64,000 nt of DNA from Propionibacteriales bacterium (GTDB lineage Bacteria > Actinomycetota > Actinomycetes > Propionibacteriales > Nocardioidaceae): the NCBI GenBank assembly GCA_026392415.1, contig JAPLCC010000019.1:62001-126000 (forward strand), given 5' to 3'. The notes below the pieces were generated by a model. The model was not told where the DNA came from. It did not search any database and was given only the letters and a program-made list of their open reading frames with translations. Shown here one piece after another: positions 7,902 through 17,014 of the stretch. The number at the start of each line of letters is the position of its first letter. The first letter of the stretch is position 1. The translations under genes were made by a program, and so were the position numbers.

Positions 7902-8750
7902 TCACCGGGCCAGATAGGACCCGATCGCCTCGGCAAGTGCCTTGGCGTACTGCCGTCTGCCCTTCGCGCTCTCCGCGACCCGAGCGTCTGCGGGACTGCG
8001 CAGATTGGCGAGCTCGACCATCACCGTGGGGACGTCCGAGTGGTTGAGGGTGCCGAGGTCGGTCCGCACGTCGATCCCGTCGGTCCCTCGGTACGACGAC
8101 GCAGGGAAGCCCGCGCCCACCAGGGCGTCGCGTACGGCGACCGCAAGTCGCCGTGACGCCTTCGCGATGTCGTCGGTCCAGCCTTCGAGGACACCCGGCC
8201 TGATCACGTGGAACCCGCGGGCACCGGCGACCTTCACGCCATCGGCATGGATGCTCAGCCGGAGGTCGGCCGCCGGGCCCCGTTCGCCCGGATTGCCGAC
8301 GCGGCCACGCTCGTCGATGCAGGGACCCCAGAGGTCATCGGAGTTGCCCGACCGGGTCAGGACGACCCGGGCGCCGAGCTCCCGCAGGCTGTTTCGGGTC
8401 GCCACCGCCACCTGCCAGGTGAACGTGGCCTCGGGGTAGCCCCCGTTGGTCGCAGCGCCGGTGGTGTTGCACTGCTTCTTGAACCCGCCCGCATCGACAG
8501 GACGGCGGATCTCCAACGGGAAGTGCCGGTTGCCGAGCTGGTGCCCGGGGTCCAGGACGATCACCTTTCCCGCCAGCGGCAACTTCTCCGGAACCGACCC
8601 CCGGGCCGTCGGGGATCCGGAGGTCGAGGAGGTTGCGCAGCAACCGTCTCGAGACCCCCCGTCGCCAGACCCACCCGAACACCCGGCGGAGAGCGCCACG
8701 ACGACGCCCGCGGCCGCGAGGCGCCTGGGGAACCTCGAGCGCACGAACAT
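7902..8750 (-). CDS. Lipoprotein N-acetylmuramoyl-L-alanine amidase (Amidase_3)
   Basis: 282 residues, ATG 8750. A lipoprotein signal ends at the lipobox LSAGC (Cys about residue 24), followed by a Gly/Ser linker and then the zinc amidase domain. Visible metal and catalytic elements are VIVLDPGHQ (His ligand), GGYPEATFTWQ (Glu ligand), LRLSIHADG (His ligand) and TVMVELANLRS (catalytic Glu). It would cleave the MurNAc-L-Ala bond of peptidoglycan outside the membrane. Residues about 32-43 of the linker come from the 35-bp repeat at 8622-8656, read as GSRDGCCATSST. Confidence 0.9.
   Translation of the reverse strand: MFVRSRFPRRLAAAGVVVALSAGCSGGSGDGGSRDGCCATSSTSGSPTARGSVPEKLPLAGKVIVLDPGHQLGNRHFPLEIRRPVDAGGFKKQCNTTGAATNGGYPEATFTWQVAVATRNSLRELGARVVLTRSGNSDDLWGPCIDERGRVGNPGERGPAADLRLSIHADGVKVAGARGFHVIRPGVLEGWTDDIAKASRRLAVAVRDALVGAGFPASSYRGTDGIDVRTDLGTLNHSDVPTVMVELANLRSPADARVAESAKGRRQYAKALAEAIGSYLAR
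8622..8656 (-). repeat. 35-bp palindromic repeat, copy in amidase gene
   Basis: A consensus copy. It encodes GSRDGCCATSST in the linker between the lipobox and the catalytic domain. Confidence 0.92.
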
Positions 8751-8843
8751 CGCAGCCAGCCTAGATGCCCCCGTAGCATCGGCACGTCGCCCACTCGAGA
8801 TCGGAGCTCCGCCGTTTCTGCGCCCTGGCCCCGAGTAGCCCAG

Positions 8844-9263
8844 TTGCTCCTCGCGCTGTACGTCGTCTTCATGCTCGCGGTCCTGCTGCAGCCGGAACCG
8901 CAGTTTGCCTCGGACGGCGTCGACCGGCTCCTCCGCCTCTTCTGGCAAGGGGGAGTCCCGAAGGAGATGGCCACCCCGGTCCGCGTGGAGGCCCTCGTCA
9001 ACGCCGCGCTGTTCGTGCCACCAGCAGCGTTGGCTGTGCTTGCCTTCCATCGGCCGCGATGGTCCGAAGTGGTCGTCGCCGGCTTCGCGAGCTCGCTCGC
9101 CGTCGAACTGATCCAGGGACTGTTCCTGGCGGCCCGATCAGCTCAGGCCATCGACGTCGTCACCAACACCGCTGGCACCCTGGCCGGCGCTCTCGTCGGC
9201 CTGGCGATCAAGGTCGCCGTTGAGTCAGCGGTCCGGCACCGCCGACGGACGACTCACTCGTAG
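8844..9263 (+). CDS. VanZ-like membrane protein (second copy)
   Basis: 139 residues if started at TTG 8844; the only later ATG is at 8871 and no in-frame ATG or GTG lies just upstream, so the N-terminus is uncertain. Hydrophobic segments include LLLALYVVFMLAVLL, ALVNAALFVPPAALAVLAF and VVVAGFASSLAVELIQGLF. The end (DVVTNTAGTLAGALVGL) carries the D-x-x-x-N-x-x-G pattern of the VanZ family. Function unknown. It is divergent from the amidase, and its end overlaps the galE end by 10 bases on the opposite strand. Confidence 0.75.
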   Translation: MLLALYVVFMLAVLLQPEPQFASDGVDRLLRLFWQGGVPKEMATPVRVEALVNAALFVPPAALAVLAFHRPRWSEVVVAGFASSLAVELIQGLFLAARSAQAIDVVTNTAGTLAGALVGLAIKVAVESAVRHRRRTTHS

Positions 9264-10258
9264 CCGAGCACTTCCTTGCGCTTCTCGCCCCACGCGAGGG
9301 CGGACGCGATGGCGTCGTCCAGCGACAGCTCCGTCTTCCACCCCAGCAGGCGGTAGGCCTTGTCGGCGTTGGCGAACGCCCCGACGGCATCGCCCGGGCG
9401 CGGCGGCGCCTCGGTGACGGGCACCGGCTTGCCGACGACCCGCTCGACAGCGGCGAGCAGCTCGCGCACCGTCACGCCGTCGCCTCCGCCGAGGTTGATG
9501 TAGGTGTACGTCGAGCCCTCCGAGGCCAGGACGCTGTCGAACTCCTCGACCGCACGCACGTGAGCGCGCGCAAGATCCCAGACGTGGATGTAGTCGCGGA
9601 TCCCCGTGCCGTCCCGCGTCGGGTGCTCGGTACCCGTGATCGTGAAGCTGTCCCGCTGCCCGAGGGCCGTCTGCGCCATCAGCGGTACGACGTGCGTGGC
9701 GTCGCGCAGGTGGTAGCCGGTCTCCAGGTCCGGGTCGGCCCCGATCGGGTTGAAGTACCGCAAGATGATCGCTCGCAGGTCACTGGCCCTGGAGAGGTCT
9801 TCGAGCGCCATCTCCATCATCCGCTTGGTCCGCGCGTACGGCGACGTCGGGTCGACCGCGTCGCTCTCGTTGACCTCGAACTCAGGCGTGAGCGCGTAGA
9901 GCGAGGCCGTGGAGGAGAACAGGATCCGCGGCTTCCCCAGCCCCGTCAGCGCATCGAACATCTCGAGCGACTTGGCCACGTTGTCCCTGTAGTACTCGTA
10001 CGGCAGGTCGACGGACTCGGGTACGACGATCCGGGCCGCCATGTGGATCGTGGCCTCGATGTCCGGGTGCTCCGAAACGATCCTTCGCAGCAACTCCCGA
10101 TCGACGATGTCGCCCTCGTAGAAGATCCGGTCACCCACGAACGTCCGCGGGCCACTCAAGAGCGAGTCCAGGATCACGGGCACGTGGCCCGCCTGTTCCA
10201 GCGCCTTCGCCGTGATCGATCCGAGATAGCCGGCGCCGCCGGTCACGAGAACCTTCAT
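9254..10258 (-). CDS. galE: UDP-glucose 4-epimerase
   Basis: 334 residues from ATG 10258 (MKVLVTGGAGYLGS); GTG 10268-10270 would add four residues. Extended SDR enzyme interconverting UDP-glucose and UDP-galactose. NAD site TGGAGYLGS at about residues 6-14. The catalytic triad is visible as SSTASLYA (Ser) and SPYARTKRM (Tyr-x3-Lys). RYFNPIGADP and GTGIRDYIHVWDLARAH are GalE-specific. First gene of the EPS cluster on its left edge, divergent from the glycosyltransferase at 10403. It probably supplies UDP-galactose for the polymer. Confidence 0.95.
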   Translation of the reverse strand: MKVLVTGGAGYLGSITAKALEQAGHVPVILDSLLSGPRTFVGDRIFYEGDIVDRELLRRIVSEHPDIEATIHMAARIVVPESVDLPYEYYRDNVAKSLEMFDALTGLGKPRILFSSTASLYALTPEFEVNESDAVDPTSPYARTKRMMEMALEDLSRASDLRAIILRYFNPIGADPDLETGYHLRDATHVVPLMAQTALGQRDSFTITGTEHPTRDGTGIRDYIHVWDLARAHVRAVEEFDSVLASEGSTYTYINLGGGDGVTVRELLAAVERVVGKPVPVTEAPPRPGDAVGAFANADKAYRLLGWKTELSLDDAIASALAWGEKRKEVLGYE

Positions 10259-10402
10259 GGGACCTGACACTACTCACTGTGCGCAGCATGGCCGGTACGC
10301 CGAGGCTGCCGGGGATCCTCGTTCGGCGTTCGGCGCGGCTTGATTCTGGTAGCGTCCGGAACCGTGCCGACGGACCTCCATCCACTCATCTGACAGACGG
10401 AA

Positions 10403-11542
10403 GTGGACATTCACGAGACGGAGCAGTCGCCGCGGCCTCATGTGCTCGAAGTCATGGGCTCGCTCGACACCGGTGGCGCCGAAATGATGGTCGTGAGCGC
10501 GGCCGAAGCCCTCGCTGGCCAATGCACCGTGGACTACCTGGTCTTCAACGACCGTGCCGGCGGGGTGCACATCGGTGCGCTCGAGGAACGTGCCCGCAAC
10601 GCGGGCGGCACGGTTCTGCGCGTTGATCCGCTCCGCAAGTCCGGTCCGGTCAAGTTCGTCTCGGAACTGACAGAGCTCCTCGAAGGGCGCGACTACGACG
10701 CTCTCCACAGTCACATCAACCTGGCCTCGGGGCTGGTGATGAAGGCCGCGCGAGCCGCCGACATTCCGATCCGGATCGTTCACTCGCACATCACCAAACC
10801 TGCTCCACGATCGATCCCGTGGCGGATCTACGGCGCGCTCTCGCGTCATCTGTTGCGCCGGTACTCGACCGGGTTCGCAGCCTGCAGCGACGTGGCAGGC
10901 CGGACCTTGTTCGGCGACACGTGGGCGAAGCGTCACGGAACGGTGATCCCCAACGGCGTGAAGGTCGATCTCTTCCTCCATGCACGCGACCACCGCGACG
11001 CCGTCCGCGGCGAGCTGGGCCTGGCGCCGGATCAGTTCGTGGTGGGGATGGTTGCGAGGTTCTTCCCCCAGAAGAACCATCAGTTCATGCTCGACGTCCT
11101 GGCGCTGGACAAGGCTCGGGGTGGGGATGCCTTTCTGCTGTTGATCGGCGACGGGCCGCTCCGCTCCGACCTCGAGGAGAAGATCGCTGACCTCGGGCTG
11201 GGCGACCGGGTCCGCCTTCTCGGGCTGCGCACCGACGTTCCGCGCCTGTTGGGTGCCCTCGACCTGATGGCGATGCCGTCGAGGTACGAGGGCGTTCCCG
11301 TCTCGCTCGTCGAGTGCCAGGCGGCCGGCGTTCCTGCTGTGGTCTCGGACGCCGTCACCACTGATTGTGATCTCGGGTTGGACCTGATCACCTGGCTCTC
11401 GCTCGAAAGCCCCGAACCCTGGCAACGGCAGCTGGAGCGGCAGGTTCGACCTCCCACACCCGACCTGGTCGCCGAACGCGTGGCAGCCGCCGGGTACGAC
11501 GTGGAGTCCTCTGCCCGCCGACTACTGTCCCTGTACCGATGA
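10403..11542 (+). CDS. Glycosyltransferase family 4
   Basis: 379 residues, GTG 10403 (VDIHETEQSPRPHVLEV). GT-B fold retaining transferase. N-terminal GSLDTGGAEMMV is the acceptor-side loop, VIPNGVKVDLF the inter-domain hinge, and GMVARFFPQKNHQFML with LIGDGPLRSDLE and MPSRYEGVPVSLVECQAAG the nucleotide-sugar site. The sugar transferred cannot be read. It is followed 15 bases later by the TupA-like gene, with a strong ribosome site between them. Assembles the EPS repeat unit at the cytoplasmic membrane face. Confidence 0.92.
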   Translation: MDIHETEQSPRPHVLEVMGSLDTGGAEMMVVSAAEALAGQCTVDYLVFNDRAGGVHIGALEERARNAGGTVLRVDPLRKSGPVKFVSELTELLEGRDYDALHSHINLASGLVMKAARAADIPIRIVHSHITKPAPRSIPWRIYGALSRHLLRRYSTGFAACSDVAGRTLFGDTWAKRHGTVIPNGVKVDLFLHARDHRDAVRGELGLAPDQFVVGMVARFFPQKNHQFMLDVLALDKARGGDAFLLLIGDGPLRSDLEEKIADLGLGDRVRLLGLRTDVPRLLGALDLMAMPSRYEGVPVSLVECQAAGVPAVVSDAVTTDCDLGLDLITWLSLESPEPWQRQLERQVRPPTPDLVAERVAAAGYDVESSARRLLSLYR

Positions 11543-11557
11543 CACCCCGGAGGAACC

Positions 11558-12529
11558 GTGTTCGACGGCCTGCGTGAGCGCATGCGGCAGCGACCCTGGA
11601 CGTCGGTCCTCGAGGCGAGGGCGCTCCGGGTCTACCACGGCGGCCGGACGGCCCTCTGGTCACGGATGTCCGACGAGAAGTTCGCTCAGCGATCACACCG
11701 CGGCGCCACCGGCGTGGGCCTCGACCTGGCCAACCCGCGCACGTTCGACGAACGACAGTGGTGGCTGAAGCTCCACCACCGCGATCCCCTGATGACGCAG
11801 TGCACCGACAAGATCGGTGTCCGGGACTACGTCGAGTCCAAGGGACTTGGTCATCTCTTGATCCCGCTGCTCGCCGTCCACGACAAGCCGGAGGACATCG
11901 ACTGGGCCTCGTTGCCGGACCAGTTCTACGTCAAGACGAACAACTCCTCCGCCACGAACATCCGGTGTGAGTCACTCGCCGAGTTCGACACGCGGACGGC
12001 CACCAAGCTCCTGAACGTGTACCTGAAGCGCAATCACTACGCACTCAGCCGGGAGTGGAACTACCGCGACATCGAGCCTCGCATCATGATCGAGCCGATC
12101 ATCCCCAGCGCGGGGGACTCCGGGTTGGTCGACTACCGATTCCTCTGCTCCCACGGCGTCTGCAAGGCAATCTTCGTGGACGTCGACACTGCGGATGAGC
12201 GCGGCGGGCATCGCGGCGATGCTCGACGCAACGTCTACGACCCCTCGTGGAACCTGCTGGACGTCCGTGTCACGCGCCCTCGCATCCTCGACCGCGAGAT
12301 CGAGAAGCCGGCCCGGTTGGACGACATGATCCGGTATGCCGAGCTCCTGTCGGCTCCGTTCCCGTTCTGTCGCGTGGATCTCTACAGTCCTCGCGACGAC
12401 GAGGTGATCTTCGGCGAGATGACGTTCTTCCATGCCGGCGGCAACAATCGGGTCGAGCCCGAGTCGTTCCAGCTCACCATGGGCTCCTGGATCGACATGA
12501 GCCACACGACGGCACCGGTGCGCGACTAG
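11558..12529 (+). CDS. TupA-like ATP-grasp polysaccharide protein
   Basis: 323 residues, GTG 11558 preceded by the good ribosome site GGAGGA. Matches the TupA-like ATP-grasp family common in capsule and EPS clusters: PRTFDERQWWLKLHHRDPLMTQCTDK near the N-terminus, PDQFYVKTNNSSATNI as nucleotide loop, and PFCRVDLYSPRDDEVIFGEMTFFHAGG as the acidic metal-binding end. By family it may ligate an amino acid or similar group to the polymer (the founder TupA is linked to teichuronopeptide). Its stop lies in a palindrome shared with the convergent sugar transferase gene. Confidence 0.85.
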   Translation: MFDGLRERMRQRPWTSVLEARALRVYHGGRTALWSRMSDEKFAQRSHRGATGVGLDLANPRTFDERQWWLKLHHRDPLMTQCTDKIGVRDYVESKGLGHLLIPLLAVHDKPEDIDWASLPDQFYVKTNNSSATNIRCESLAEFDTRTATKLLNVYLKRNHYALSREWNYRDIEPRIMIEPIIPSAGDSGLVDYRFLCSHGVCKAIFVDVDTADERGGHRGDARRNVYDPSWNLLDVRVTRPRILDREIEKPARLDDMIRYAELLSAPFPFCRVDLYSPRDDEVIFGEMTFFHAGGNNRVEPESFQLTMGSWIDMSHTTAPVRD

Positions 12530-12542
12530 TTGCCCACTAGTC
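12524..12542. terminator. Palindrome holding two convergent stop codons
   Basis: Stem GACTAGT and ACTAGTC with loop TGCCC. It contains the TAG of the TupA-like gene and the TAG of the convergent sugar transferase gene. No U-run follows, so a bidirectional terminator role is inferred. Confidence 0.55.
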
Positions 12543-13199
12543 CGGTGCCGCAGGGTCGGACTCGTGGGCGTTGCCACGGAACGGCTCCATCCCTGCACTC
12601 ATCGCCTCCTGGCTCACCCCGGTGCCGCGGAACACCGTCACGACGGTCTCGAGAATGATGCGCAGATCCAGGGGGAGCGAGCAGCGATCGACGTACTCGA
12701 CGTCGTGGGCGAACTTCTCCTCCCACGAGATCGCATTCCGCCCGCGCACCTGCGCATACCCCGTGATGCCCGGGCGCAGCTCGTGTCGGCGGAACTGCTC
12801 AGCGGAGTAGAGCGGGAGGTACTGCATGAGGAGCGGCCTCGGCCCGACGATGCTCATGTCGCCCTTGAGGACGTTGATCAGCTCGGGCAGCTCGTCGAGG
12901 CTGGTCCGTCGCAGCATCGCCCCGAACGGCGTGAGTCGCTGGTCGTCGGGGAGCGGTTGCCCGGACGCGTCGACCGCGTCGGTCATCGTCCGGAACTTGA
13001 GGATGCGAAACGGCTCGCCCCCCAGGCCCGGCCGGAGCTGGGAGAAGAGCACCGGCGATCCCAGCTTGCGCCGGACGAGCAGGGACACCACGGCCAACAC
13101 CGGACTCAGGACGGCGAGTGCCACGCAAGCCGTCAGCAGGTCGAACGCCCGCTTCCAGGCGGGCGGCCGACGTGCCGGCGTCCCGGGCTCAGGCTGCAT
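12537..13199 (-). CDS. Undecaprenyl-phosphate sugar-1-phosphate transferase (PglC-like)
   Basis: 220 residues, ATG 13199. Monotopic phosphoglycosyltransferase that starts repeat-unit synthesis by moving a sugar-1-phosphate to undecaprenyl phosphate. Seen: one hydrophobic re-entrant helix at about residues 18-40 (KRAFDLLTACVALAVLSP), then PVLFSQLRPG, FRILKFRTM, RRTSLDELPELINVLKGDMS and VGPRPLL. LRPGITGYAQVRGRN completes the family. The short length without extra membrane helices resembles PglC rather than WbaP/WcaJ. With the PglD/E/F-like enzymes nearby, a diacetamido-trideoxy sugar is its likely substrate. Its start overlaps the FAD protein end by 11 bases. Confidence 0.92.
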   Translation of the reverse strand: MQPEPGTPARRPPAWKRAFDLLTACVALAVLSPVLAVVSLLVRRKLGSPVLFSQLRPGLGGEPFRILKFRTMTDAVDASGQPLPDDQRLTPFGAMLRRTSLDELPELINVLKGDMSIVGPRPLLMQYLPLYSAEQFRRHELRPGITGYAQVRGRNAISWEEKFAHDVEYVDRCSLPLDLRIILETVVTVFRGTGVSQEAMSAGMEPFRGNAHESDPAAPD

Positions 13200-14817
13200 G
13201 GCCGTCGTCCTCACCCGGCTGACGCAGCCTCGCCCGGACATGACCCGCGAGGATGGCTGAGAACTGGATGACCCGACCGCAGTGCTCGACGTGCCAGACC
13301 GGCCGATCAGCGACGACATTGCCGGACAACAGCGGACCGTTGACGTAGAGGCCCTCTGCGCCCGCCATGCCGTTGTCGACGCTGAAGCCCCTGCCTGCTG
13401 GAGTCGCGGGGAGCAGCCCGGAGGTGAGCAGCGACTCGATGAAGCGCGACGTGCTCGGCGATCGCAGGGGGGCAGGCCCGCTGCAGTTCACGACGACGTG
13501 CATGGGTGTCTCGAAGGTCGACATCTCACTCGTCCCGGGTTCCACGTAACGCACGGAGACCCCGTCGGATGCTGGCTGGACATCGTGGTACCTGCCGGCC
13601 ACGGTCGCCAGTCGGCCCTCGCGGATCAAGAAATCTGCTGCATCACAGTACTCGTCCCCCGCGCGGCGTTGCAGACGTCCGATCTCGACGCCCGCGAAGG
13701 CAGCGAACTCGCGCAGCTCCTCCGCGTCGAGAGAAGAGAGGAGCGCGCCGACTGCCTTCGACACGTTCGGCAGGCTGTCGGAGATGGTCACTCCTGCACG
13801 CTTCGCCGCGGCGACGTCAGCCTGTGCTGCTTCGCGGATCGAAACAGCCGTGACCCGCGAACGCCGGGTGAGGTCCTCGAGGTGGACCGCATCGAAGCTC
13901 GGCGCCTCGAGCTTGTGGAACCTCTCGGGGAGCTGGCCCTGCGGCGAGAGCACGCGGACGTTGGCCCGGACGCTCTCGAGAGCCGGGTGGTTGGTGAGGG
14001 CGTACAGGAACTCCAGGCATCCTGCATTGGCTCCGACGACGAGGATCTCGGGCCGCCCGTCCACCCGGGCGACGTGGTCGGCGATCTGGGCAAAGGTCTG
14101 GTCGAGGCCCGGGACGTAGGGGTTGTCGACGAGGAGGGCCGGCACGGCACCTGTCTCGCCGAACAGTCCCCGTGTCGGGGGCATGCCGATCGCGACCACC
14201 ACCTGGTCGGCCGACACGAAGGTCTCCTCGTCGTCGTCGACCTCCGCGCGGACCACTCCCAGCCTGTAGCGGCCGCCGCGGCGCGCGAGGCTCGTCGCTT
14301 CGGCACTGAGGAGGGTCATGCTCTCCAGCACGCCCTGCGTCCGCCCCTGACTGATCAGGTCCTCGACCCGAGCGCAGAGATAGCGTCCGAAGAAGAAACG
14401 AGGGATGTGCAGACGGCTGCAGGTCCCGGCGCGGAGATCGCTCTCGGCGCGTACGAGCCACTCCTCGGTCCGGAGGCCGCCCTGTGCTCCCAGCTCCTCC
14501 AGGAGGGTGTCTGCATTCGTCGACAGCCAGGCCACGAACTCCGGCAGCTCCGCCTCGGGAAGGAACTCGTCGAGCGGCGTGATGGTGAGCGATGGCCTGC
14601 CCGACCTGGCGCCATAGGCGATCCCGGTGAAGAACTCGCCGGACTGGTCGAGGTGCAGGATCCGCAGGGGCCGCGGTCCAGGCTCGGCCAGCAGTCCTTC
14701 GAGGAGGCGGATGGTCGTGAAGGTCGCCGAAAGACCGGATCCGACGAAGGCGATGTCGAAGCGCTCGTGGCTCGGCTCGAACGGCTCGAACGCGACCTTC
14801 TCGTTGACATCGGTCAT
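13189..14817 (-). CDS. FAD/NAD(P)-binding protein of unknown role in the EPS operon
   Basis: 542 residues, ATG 14817. Rossmann-type N-terminus FDIAFVGSGLSATFTTIRLLE (about 19-40) and a second nucleotide-binding segment EILVVGANAGCLEFLYAL (about 255-272) resemble the FAD-NAD(P)-binding family PF13454. TPLDEFLPEAELPEFVAWL after the first domain fits that family. The C-terminal part has NCSGPAPLRSPST and GFSVDNGMAGAEGLYVNGPLL, the latter like a flavoprotein FAD-contacting loop. The substrate is unknown. It sits between the sugar transferase and the acetyltransferase with overlaps at both ends, so it is co-translated with EPS genes. Confidence 0.8.
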   Translation of the reverse strand: MTDVNEKVAFEPFEPSHERFDIAFVGSGLSATFTTIRLLEGLLAEPGPRPLRILHLDQSGEFFTGIAYGARSGRPSLTITPLDEFLPEAELPEFVAWLSTNADTLLEELGAQGGLRTEEWLVRAESDLRAGTCSRLHIPRFFFGRYLCARVEDLISQGRTQGVLESMTLLSAEATSLARRGGRYRLGVVRAEVDDDEETFVSADQVVVAIGMPPTRGLFGETGAVPALLVDNPYVPGLDQTFAQIADHVARVDGRPEILVVGANAGCLEFLYALTNHPALESVRANVRVLSPQGQLPERFHKLEAPSFDAVHLEDLTRRSRVTAVSIREAAQADVAAAKRAGVTISDSLPNVSKAVGALLSSLDAEELREFAAFAGVEIGRLQRRAGDEYCDAADFLIREGRLATVAGRYHDVQPASDGVSVRYVEPGTSEMSTFETPMHVVVNCSGPAPLRSPSTSRFIESLLTSGLLPATPAGRGFSVDNGMAGAEGLYVNGPLLSGNVVADRPVWHVEHCGRVIQFSAILAGHVRARLRQPGEDDGHAA

Positions 14818-15515
14818 CGGGGCGCGTCCACAGCTGTCCCGCCAGCGATGGGGACGTGCTGTGCAGGCACACCCACGGCACGGGTGCCGTCAGGGATGTC
14901 GCTGATCACGACAGCCCCCGCACCGACGACGCACCACTTGCCAATCGTCACGTTCGGTATCACCGTGGCACCGGCTCCGATGAACGTGCCTTCCCCGACC
15001 CGTACGTGCCCGCACAGCGTCACGTGCGGCGAGATCGCGACGTAGTCCTCGATGACGTTGTCGTGATCCACGCTTGCTGCGGTGTTGATGAGGACGTGAT
15101 TCCCGATCACCGTGTTCGCCTGCACGACGGCTCGATGCAGGACGACGGTGTCGTACCCGATGCGCGCCGTCCTGGCGATGGTCGTCGTCGGGTGGATCGC
15201 GGTGACCCAGTCGACCTCACCGAGCATGGAGACGAGTTCCTTGCGCTCGGCGTTGTTGCCGATGGCCAGCACCAGGGGGGCCTCGAGGGGTGGGAACGAG
15301 GCCTCGCCCGTGAGCCGCACCCCCGGCAAGGTCTTCTCCACCGCGAAGTGTTCACGGTTGGGATAGTCGTTGACGTTGGCCTCGACGGAGAGGCCCATCT
15401 CCTCGAGGACGTCCCTGACGACCTGCGAGTGCCCACCGGCGCCGTAGACGTAGATGGCCCGGCCACGAAGGGATTCGGCGAACGCCACGTGCGTTCGACT
15501 GGGGACTGGATTCAT
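14814..15515 (-). CDS. Sugar O/N-acetyltransferase, NeuD/PglD type
   Basis: 233 residues from ATG 15515. N-terminal Rossmann part AIYVYGAGGHSQVVRDVL (about 20-37) binds the nucleotide sugar, followed by a left-handed beta-helix of hexapeptide repeats (TARIGYDTVVLHRAVV, VIGNHVLINTAASVDHDNVIEDYVAI) with the catalytic His in SVDHDN. PglD acetylates the 4-amino group in UDP-bacillosamine synthesis. The start follows the -10 box TAGGCT by eight bases, suggesting a leaderless message. The end overlaps the FAD gene start (ATGA). Confidence 0.9.
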   Translation of the reverse strand: MNPVPSRTHVAFAESLRGRAIYVYGAGGHSQVVRDVLEEMGLSVEANVNDYPNREHFAVEKTLPGVRLTGEASFPPLEAPLVLAIGNNAERKELVSMLGEVDWVTAIHPTTTIARTARIGYDTVVLHRAVVQANTVIGNHVLINTAASVDHDNVIEDYVAISPHVTLCGHVRVGEGTFIGAGATVIPNVTIGKWCVVGAGAVVISDIPDGTRAVGVPAQHVPIAGGTAVDAPR

Positions 15516-15523
15516 CGCATCGC

Positions 15524-15529
15524 AGCCTA
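15524..15529 (-). promoter_or_regulatory. -10 box TAGGCT for the PglD-like operon
   Basis: TAGGCT lies eight bases before ATG 15515; it should give a leaderless message for the acetyltransferase, FAD protein and sugar transferase. A similar AAGTTAGGCA lies before GTG 15718 on the other strand. Confidence 0.55.
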
Positions 15530-15717
15530 ACTTGCTGTCGTCGGCGCAGGGGGCAAACGATCCGATCCTCCGCGAGAGCCTCACCTGGACGTGACGCTGC
15601 CCACGTCCGGACCACGGGATCCTCGTCAACCGTCTGACGAATCCCGGAGCGGTCCATAGACTGCCTCGGGGCATCGGCCCACCCGATCAGAAGCATCCAA
15701 GTTAGGCAGCCCGACAC

Positions 15718-16985
<1,268 letters not shown>

Positions 16986-16998
<13 letters not shown>

Positions 16999-17014
16999 TC
17001 CTCAGCGGCGCAGG
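16986..17014. terminator. Hairpin spanning two convergent stop codons
   Basis: Stem CCTGCGCC (16986-16993) pairs exactly with GGCGCAGG (17007-17014). The loop holds the stop codons of the TviB-like and flippase genes. Likely bidirectional terminator. Confidence 0.6.
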
